Origin: Phycisphaerales bacterium
GTDB taxonomy: Bacteria; Planctomycetota; Phycisphaerae; UBA1845
Assembly (NCBI GenBank): GCA_020852275.1
Contig: JADZBE010000006.1
Location: 1-64,000, forward strand
Reading direction: 5' to 3'
Length of the DNA: 64,000 bases
Position 1 is the stretch's first letter; each line of letters opens with the position of its first letter. The position numbers and the translations under genes were made by a program. This document shows positions 58,865 through 64,000 of this stretch, piece after piece. The notes below the pieces were generated by a model. It made no database searches and was not told the origin of the DNA. It saw nothing but the letters and a program-made list of their open reading frames with translations.

Positions 58865-59563
58865 TTACTTGCGAAACACAATCGTCCGCCCTGTCGCGTA
58901 ACGGCACGCCGGACTTGCCAGTGTGTGGATCATTTCCGCCACGTCGGCCGGCTCCATCGTCGCCTTCTTCGGAAAATCCGGAAACGCATCGCGCAGCATC
59001 CGCGTCTCGACCGCGCCCGGCGCAAGGCTGAAGACCGAGATGTTCTTCGGTCGCCCCTCCTCGGCCAGCCCGCGCGTCCACGCATTCACCCACGCTTTCG
59101 ACGCGCCATACGCCGCGAAACCCGGAAACGGATCCTCGCTCGCCACCGACGAGAGGTTTGCGATCACGCCCCCGCCCTGCTTCACCATGATGGGCCAGAC
59201 CGCCCGGCACGCGAGAAACACGCCGCGGACGTTGACGGCCAGAATCGTGTCGAACACGTCGGCGTCCAATTCCTCGATCGCGCCCAGCGGCGCCACGCCG
59301 GCGGCGTTCACCAGCACATCCACCCGGCCGAACGCTTCCAGCGCGTCCCGCACGGCGCTGCCCACTTCTTCCTCAATCGACACATCCGCGCAGCTCACCT
59401 CGCACGCCCCGCCGCCGGCAACTACCAACCGCCGCGTCTCATCCAATTCGGACTGCGTGCGCGCGACGGCCATGATCCGATCGCCTGCCTGCGCAAAGCG
59501 CACGCACGTCGCGCGCCCGATCCCGCGCCCGCCGCCGGTCACCATCACCACTCGATCCGCCAT
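58865..59563 (-). CDS. Short-chain dehydrogenase/reductase
   Basis: 232 residues of a classical SDR: VVMVTGGGRGIGRATCVRFA (TGxxxGIG), VDVLVNAAGVAPLG (NAAG), SSVASEDPFPGFAAYGASKAW (Ser, Tyr-x3-Lys) and SLAPGAVETRM. It reduces or oxidises a hydroxyl or keto group with NAD(P). The neighbour acetoacetyl-CoA synthetase suggests a 3-hydroxybutyrate-type substrate, but a 3-oxoacyl-ACP reductase is equally possible. The two genes are 71 bases apart. Confidence 0.92.
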   Translation of the reverse strand: MADRVVMVTGGGRGIGRATCVRFAQAGDRIMAVARTQSELDETRRLVVAGGGACEVSCADVSIEEEVGSAVRDALEAFGRVDVLVNAAGVAPLGAIEELDADVFDTILAVNVRGVFLACRAVWPIMVKQGGGVIANLSSVASEDPFPGFAAYGASKAWVNAWTRGLAEEGRPKNISVFSLAPGAVETRMLRDAFPDFPKKATMEPADVAEMIHTLASPACRYATGRTIVFRK

Positions 59564-59935
59564 GCCTCACCCCTTTCCGTCCGCTCGCGGATGCACGTGA
59601 GCCGCCGAAGCCGCTCGGCCCGTCCGCCACTCGACGTCAGGAAGAAGGGCCCGACATGCGCATAACCTATCGCAAAGGAAGAGGCTAAGGTTCACGCCCG
59701 AAACCCGCAACGTTGAGCGGGTTGTCGCTCTGCGACGTGACTCCAGCTCAATCCGGTATCTGGTTCAATCGCGCCAGGACCTGTTTTGCGCTCTCACCCG
59801 AGAGCGTCGAGAACTTTGTGCCCGTTTGAGGGGTCCGTCGCTCCGCAGTAGCATGCGCTCGTGAGCGACGGTACTTCCGGCCGCCAGCCACGGCAGGTCC
59901 AGACCATCCAGGCTTCAACGTAAGGAGGGGCATCG
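59564..59935. other. Intergenic region, nothing recognised
   Basis: 372 bases between the SDR and a tiny lipoprotein-like gene. No repeat family or promoter could be supported. Confidence 0.4.
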
Positions 59936-60052
59936 ATGCGGTTGCTTGTTCAGGCGCTCTTGGCGATGGCGGCCGTCATGTCGATGGGGCAGTGCGTGGC
60001 CACGGAGCCGCCGTTCACCTCCACCGGCTACCCGTTCGTGACCGATCCTTGA
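59936..60052 (+). CDS. Tiny putative lipoprotein, 38 residues
   Basis: A short frame with a very good ribosome site (AAGGAGGGG eight bases before the ATG). The peptide is a signal sequence (MRLLVQALLAMAAVMSMGQC) with the MGQC end as a possible lipobox, followed by VATEPPFTSTGYPFVTDP. The mature part would be only about 19 residues. It may be a real entericidin-like or signal-type lipopeptide, or the start of a gene lost downstream. No partner is evident. Confidence 0.5.
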   Translation: MRLLVQALLAMAAVMSMGQCVATEPPFTSTGYPFVTDP

Positions 60053-60429
60053 CCCGACACCCGAAGCGGACGAGCGTCAAGCCGGCGGCCGATCGCCCGA
60101 CGCCCTGACTCCAGAGTTCTTTGAAGAACCGAGGGGAGCGAGGTTTCACTCTGCGCGCACAGGCTGAAGGGCGAAGCTCACAGGAGCCGTGAGCGTGTTT
60201 CTGACTCAGGCTGCCAGTGGGGGGTGCAAATCGCCGGGCTGGGTGACGCCCTCGCTTGCGCTTCGGGTTCTGAACGCACCGGGATGCGCGAGGCCATCGC
60301 TTGCTTCGGGATCGGAATGCACGCGAACACGTGCGGCGCAGAAAGCCGGCCGCGAGGATAGGCCCCGCGGCCGGCGGCTGCTTCGGATCGCCGACGGGAT
60401 CCTTGCGGGGATCACCATCGCGCAATGGA
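60053..60429. repeat. Intergenic region with dispersed motif copy
   Basis: CCCTCGCTTGCGCTTCGGGT at about 60249-60268 is a copy of the motif near 10380 (other strand), with a decayed second copy at about 60292-60315. The rest shows nothing recognised. Confidence 0.5.
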
Positions 60430-61344
60430 TCAGATATCGCAGCTTCGCGTATCGCCGCAGGCGGCGGCGGTGTGCGTGCCCGCCGCCTGGTTCTTCTTGA
60501 CGACTTTCCACTTGCCGCGATCGTTGACGGTGGCACACTCGGGCGTGCCGTCGTAGGCGACCTCAACCTCCAGCCCCACCGTGCCGGTGCCCTTCACGAC
60601 GACCTTGCCGCGGGCCGGCTTGCAGACCATCTTGGTGAACGCGCCGCAGCCGTTGGTGGCGCACAGTCCGGGCGCTGCCAGCGACACGTCGTCGATGTAG
60701 TGCCCGCTGCTGCCGAAGTAAGTCGGCTCGCCGGAGTAGAGGTCCAGCGCGCGGATTTCCGCCACGCCGCCGCCGCTGACGCCGTCCTTCCAGCTCTTGT
60801 CGAACACGAACTGCACGCCGTCGTAGTAGTAGTCCACCTGGTCGGCGTCGAGGTCGATCTCCGCGCGGAACTCGACCCAGCGATCACGGATCAGCGGAAG
60901 TTCCTCGTTGTCGAAATCCGCGTGCACCGTGCCCAGGTCGGCGTCGAGCCACACCTGCAGCGACCAGTTGTTCGTGCCGGCGCAGCTTTCGTCCAGGTAC
61001 GAGTTCAGCATGATCAGGAAGCCCGTCCCTGTCATGTCGCCCGGACAGTACGTCATCAACTTGAACGTCCACTGCCCGCCGACAATGCTGAAGCGATGCA
61101 CGGTGTCGTCACCGAGACCGCCGCCGCCGCCGACGTTGCCCACGAGCTTCAGCGAGTTGGCGCCGCTGCTGGCCTGCTCGGTGGAGACCTCGCCGCACAC
61201 ATCGACGCTGCCGCACCATTCCTGCCAGGTGCTCTGCGTGCAGAGATTGCCCGGAGTGTAGGCCTCGAAATCGTCCGAAATGCCCTGCGCCGCCAGTGGC
61301 GCCGCGCAGGCGGACAGGATGATGATCGCAAGAATACGCTTCAT
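60430..61344 (-). CDS. Secreted LamG/jelly-roll-like protein
   Basis: 304 residues. Signal peptide MKRILAIIILSACAAPLAA-Q followed by GISDDFEAYTPGNLCTQSTWQEW, the beginning of a concanavalin-like beta-sandwich common in planctomycete exported proteins (YYYDGVQFVFDKSWKDGV, GHYIDDVSLAAPG). The C-terminal 80 residues form a separate small domain (KMVCKPARGKVVVKGTGTVGLEVEVAYDG). GGAAGAGGAAGC lies before the ATG. Likely carbohydrate-binding or surface-located; no catalytic motif. Confidence 0.8.
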   Translation of the reverse strand: MKRILAIIILSACAAPLAAQGISDDFEAYTPGNLCTQSTWQEWCGSVDVCGEVSTEQASSGANSLKLVGNVGGGGGLGDDTVHRFSIVGGQWTFKLMTYCPGDMTGTGFLIMLNSYLDESCAGTNNWSLQVWLDADLGTVHADFDNEELPLIRDRWVEFRAEIDLDADQVDYYYDGVQFVFDKSWKDGVSGGGVAEIRALDLYSGEPTYFGSSGHYIDDVSLAAPGLCATNGCGAFTKMVCKPARGKVVVKGTGTVGLEVEVAYDGTPECATVNDRGKWKVVKKNQAAGTHTAAACGDTRSCDI

Positions 61345-62110
61345 GTTGCTTCCTCTTCCTTTCCACCTTAAGAGATGACTCACCCGGATGCCGACGGTGG
61401 GGATCGGTTGTGGGTGACATAAATGTTGGACGCGTTGATGGAGGGCCTTCCGCCGCCGGGTCCGGCGGAGCTCGCGCGCGCCATTGCGGCGCACGGCTGC
61501 GAGGAGCGATCGTCGCCGCATATCGGCAAAGCCGGAAATGGCAGGGGCGGGTTTCAGCGCGCAGCGACGCCGCCGCGATGCGAATCGGCGAGTAGGGATA
61601 GGGCGGGAGCAGTGCCCCGCCGGAATCGGCCGGCCTGCTGTTGCTGAGCGATCCTCTGCGCGGAGGCGCTCGCAGGGGATTCCTGCGAGATGCCCGCTCG
61701 TACATCATCCCGCTCGCCCCTTCACCCTCTCCGACAATCTACTGTCTTATCGGATTTGCCTCGTCAGGGCAAGCGATTTCCTTGGCATCCCGGCGCTGGA
61801 ACCGAAAAGTCTCACGTCGGGGGGGGCACGGGCGGCTGGCGTGGACGCGAGGGGCTGCATGACAGTCCGTGCAGAAGGGCGACGCCCGTCATTCCCGCGC
61901 AGGCGGGAATCCAGCCGGTGGCGTGCGAGGAGGCACGAATTCTGCGCTTTTCCAGGGCGGACTGGGCCCCCGCCTGCGCGGGGGTGTCGCGCCCCAGGTC
62001 CGGTTTCGGCTTCCAGCGCGGGCTGGTATGGGCGCGGCCCAGTTGCGGACCCGCTTCCCTGCTCCCGCGGCTCGGTTGGCGGCTTGATGCCGACCTGCCG
62101 AGCCACTCCG
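61345..62110. repeat. Long intergenic region with a composite element copy
   Basis: 766 bases without a recognised gene. About 61862-61990 holds a full copy of the composite element: CAGTCCGTGCAGAAGGGCGA, ATTCCCGCGCAGGCGGGAAT and later CCCCCGCCTGCGCGGGGG. No other structure is supported. Confidence 0.7.
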
Positions 62111-63295
62111 CTACCGGATGAGCTGGACCGGTCGGTAGATGAAATCACTCTGCCCTGTGTTTTCCCCCACGATAGCGGCATCATCCAGCAGGTACGCCGG
62201 TTGAATGATGACCTTCTTCCCGCTCATGGGTCCGGTCAGTTTCACGGCGCAGATGCGAATACCGACGAACCCCACCACGGTGAACATGGCGTTGTTCCCC
62301 GGACCTTCCACGTTGGTGAAAATGGGGATGGCGCGCGGCTGGCCGATGATGGCCGCCAGCTCGTCCTTGAATCCGGCGGACAAGCCCGTGTCGCCGTTGA
62401 GCAGGAGCGTGCCGTCTTCCCCGAGCTTGAGCGTGCCGCCGAAATGGGCCAGGTCTTCGGCATTCACGCCGTAGAGGATCTGGCGCGCGATGTCCGCGGA
62501 GCTGTTGCTCTCCGAGCCGATGTCCACGGTTCCGAAGTTTCCCGGCGGAAGTTGACCGCCGCCCGAGCCGGGGTAGAGGTTCAGTTCGAGGATTCCGTCG
62601 CTGCCGCTGGAAACAGCCCCGGTGGAGGAGTCGTACGCATAGTTGTCCCCCGTGGTGTACGTTCCGGCCAGCAGTTGATCCCAATACGTCTTGCGCAGCG
62701 CGAAGGGGAGCAACCCCGCGTTTCCGCTTTCGTCCGTGACGCGCCAGCCGATGACGCCGTCATAGAACGCCGCCGTAGCCGACGCGGTCACGTTGGCAAA
62801 CCGATCGCCGAAGACGCCCGCGAAGTACAGACTGAGCGGACCGTTGCGCTCTTCGTCCCTGTGCAGGAACACGCGCACGGCGTTGAACCGCGAAGGATCG
62901 GCGAAGGTCATCGCCTCATGGGGATCGTCGGGGTTGTCGAGCCTGCCGAAGAGGATGTCTCCGCCGGTGTGGTTCTCGACGTTCAGGTCGAGATCGGGCG
63001 GCTCGTTGATGATGCAGTTGCGTCCGGCGAACTCATCGCCGGTCACACGGGCGGCGTTCGACACGGCGTCCACATAAGACGATCCGCGCAGCCGGTCCTG
63101 ATCCATGAGCTGCCACGCGGCGGCCATGGCGGCCGCGTCGCTGGAGGCCTGGGCTTCGCCGCGCCCCCGGTACATCATGCCGACGTCGATGGTCATCGAC
63201 GCCATTCCCACCAGGAGCACCAAGGAGGCGGTGACCGTCACAGCCGTGACGCCTCTTCGCCTGGTCCCATTCCGGAAGCCTCCCGGTACGCACAT
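62111..63295 (-). CDS. TadE/TadG-like pilus assembly-related protein
   Basis: 394 residues. The N-terminus RRRGVTAVTVTASLVLLVGMASMTIDVGMMYRGRGEAQASSDAAAMAAAW is the typical TadG/TadE start: one membrane helix, then the QxxxDAAALAAA-type helix. The long C-terminal part (from LPPFALRKTYWDQLL-like text on) is extracytoplasmic and mixed. Such proteins belong to Flp/Tad pilus loci or their orphan relatives. GGGAGG lies about nine bases before the ATG. It is downstream of the partial gene at the window end, on the same strand. Confidence 0.8.
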   Translation of the reverse strand: MCVPGGFRNGTRRRGVTAVTVTASLVLLVGMASMTIDVGMMYRGRGEAQASSDAAAMAAAWQLMDQDRLRGSSYVDAVSNAARVTGDEFAGRNCIINEPPDLDLNVENHTGGDILFGRLDNPDDPHEAMTFADPSRFNAVRVFLHRDEERNGPLSLYFAGVFGDRFANVTASATAAFYDGVIGWRVTDESGNAGLLPFALRKTYWDQLLAGTYTTGDNYAYDSSTGAVSSGSDGILELNLYPGSGGGQLPPGNFGTVDIGSESNSSADIARQILYGVNAEDLAHFGGTLKLGEDGTLLLNGDTGLSAGFKDELAAIIGQPRAIPIFTNVEGPGNNAMFTVVGFVGIRICAVKLTGPMSGKKVIIQPAYLLDDAAIVGENTGQSDFIYRPVQLIR

Positions 63296-63376
63296 GATCG
63301 CGCCTCCCGCAGGTTCGACGAAAGGGGGCGTCGAGCTGCTTAGTCATGGATGAAAAGGTTGCACCTGAGCCGCGCG

Positions 63377-64000
63377 TCACTGGCATGCATCGCGCGGCGT
63401 CTCGTCCGTGTACAGCAGTCCATCGCGCCCGTAGTAACGCACGCGCTTCAGCACGAGGCTGTCAACCCGATTGGAACCGAACGTCACGCAGGCATTCGCC
63501 GCGGAGAACGCCGGGTCATATCCGCTCAGGTCGGACACGCCCGCCGAGCTGGAGATGTTCATGTCGCGGCCAAACGTGCCCCACGTCGTTGAAGTGCCGT
63601 CAAAGACCGAGTAGGTGAGAGTGACGCCGTTGGTCTCCAGCGCCTGCGTCCACAGGATCGTCTCGGCCGAGGAACTGAGCACGCGGTATTCCACGCTTCG
63701 CGTGCGGATCAGGTACGCGCCGCGATAGCTGTGGAGTTGAATGCCGCCGAGCACGAAGTCGGGCGTCTCGCGGTAATTCCACAGGGTCTGCGCATAGTAC
63801 GAGTTCATGTCGGAGTGGGGCGACATGACGGTGGCAAACTGGGGCGAGGCCGTTTCGCCATCCGGTTCGTTCAGTACGAGTTCCCAGTCCTCTTCAACGC
63901 GAAGGACAGGGTCGCCTTCAGGCAGGAGCGCGGAGGCAGGCCAGATCCACGCCGTCCCCAGCGCGAATGCCGCCGACAGACCTAGAAACGATCCTCTCGC
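63377..64000 (-). CDS. Exported hypothetical protein, 5' end outside window
   Basis: The frame is open from the right edge to 63377. The first visible residues (SFLGLSAAFALGTAWIWPASALLPEGD) look like the end of a signal peptide, so little is missing. The mature part is beta-rich (VEYRVLSSSAETILWTQALETNGVTLTYSVFDGTSTTW, NACVTFGSNRVDSLVLKRVRYYG), as in pseudopilin-like or outer-surface proteins. ATG 63826 is an internal methionine and not the likely start. It precedes the Tad-like gene, probably in one transcript. Confidence 0.65.
   Translation of the reverse strand, partial: ARGSFLGLSAAFALGTAWIWPASALLPEGDPVLRVEEDWELVLNEPDGETASPQFATVMSPHSDMNSYYAQTLWNYRETPDFVLGGIQLHSYRGAYLIRTRSVEYRVLSSSAETILWTQALETNGVTLTYSVFDGTSTTWGTFGRDMNISSSAGVSDLSGYDPAFSAANACVTFGSNRVDSLVLKRVRYYGRDGLLYTDETPRDACQ

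Overview
The window is GC-rich, densely coding bacterial DNA, most likely from a planctomycete (Planctomycetota). The clues are a membrane protein ending in the paired zinc-ribbon style CPxCxYPITGL...RCPECG typical of that phylum, several large secreted PQQ-type propeller proteins with WPxWxG starts, many secreted cysteine-rich orphans, and heptose/LPS genes. This placement is inferred from protein style; no rRNA or tRNA gene was seen.

Layout. 1-3.2 kb: the 3' end of an RHS/YD-repeat toxin-type gene, a low-GC membrane gene in the immunity position, a frameshifted RHS orphan and a cluster of REP-like half-sites. 3.3-6.2 kb: acetyl-CoA synthetase and a small hotdog thioesterase. 6.6-12.1 kb: the conserved prkA-yeaH-spoVR stress module, interrupted by a four-helix-bundle gene bracketed by inverted heptanucleotide arrays. 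12-24.6 kb: sterol-desaturase-like hydroxylase, two PQQ-propeller proteins, a ClpP-fold protease-like protein, a PaaK-like ligase, the N-end-rule transferase Bpt, small secreted proteins and thioredoxin. 24.6-27.2 kb: repeat-rich accessory zone with a REP-associated tyrosine transposase (RAYT), three ~160-bp direct repeats and tandem REP half-sites. 27.3-28.0 kb: a Phd/RelE-type toxin-antitoxin pair with a clear promoter and operator. 28-36 kb: aconitase with a repeat-derived insertion, a Trm112-like protein, ribosomal protein S18, a secreted protein, a glycosyltransferase and an O-antigen-ligase-like protein. 36-39.2 kb: hldE-gmhA-epimerase (heptose/sugar nucleotides). 39.3-47.5 kb: a full tryptophan operon trpL-E-G-D-C-B-x-A followed by DAHP synthase, preceded by a well-formed Trp-codon attenuator. 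47.6-59.6 kb: BolA-like protein, formyltransferase, M29 aminopeptidase, histidine kinase, an ABC-2 exporter set, acetoacetyl-CoA synthetase and an SDR. 59.9-64 kb: a tiny lipoprotein, a secreted LamG-like protein and Tad-like pilus/secreted proteins running off the end.

How the parts fit. The trp operon and DAHP synthase form one aromatic biosynthesis block, apparently controlled by ribosome stalling at three Trp codons; no trpF is present. HldE, GmhA, the epimerase, the glycosyltransferase and the O-antigen-ligase-like protein point to a surface polysaccharide with heptose. Acetyl-CoA and acetoacetyl-CoA synthetases with an SDR suggest short-chain acid or ketone-body use.

The most unusual theme is repeats. 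At least four kinds are interspersed: (i) REP-like palindromes with a GTGGCA head, tandemly amplified as 20- or 29-bp half-sites, with a resident RAYT; (ii) heptanucleotide arrays sitting exactly on start and stop codons, one placed where it could make yeaH expression phase-variable; (iii) palindromes with a constant GGA loop, two of them inside the aconitase reading frame; (iv) a composite ~100-bp element made of two G/C palindromes, in about five copies.
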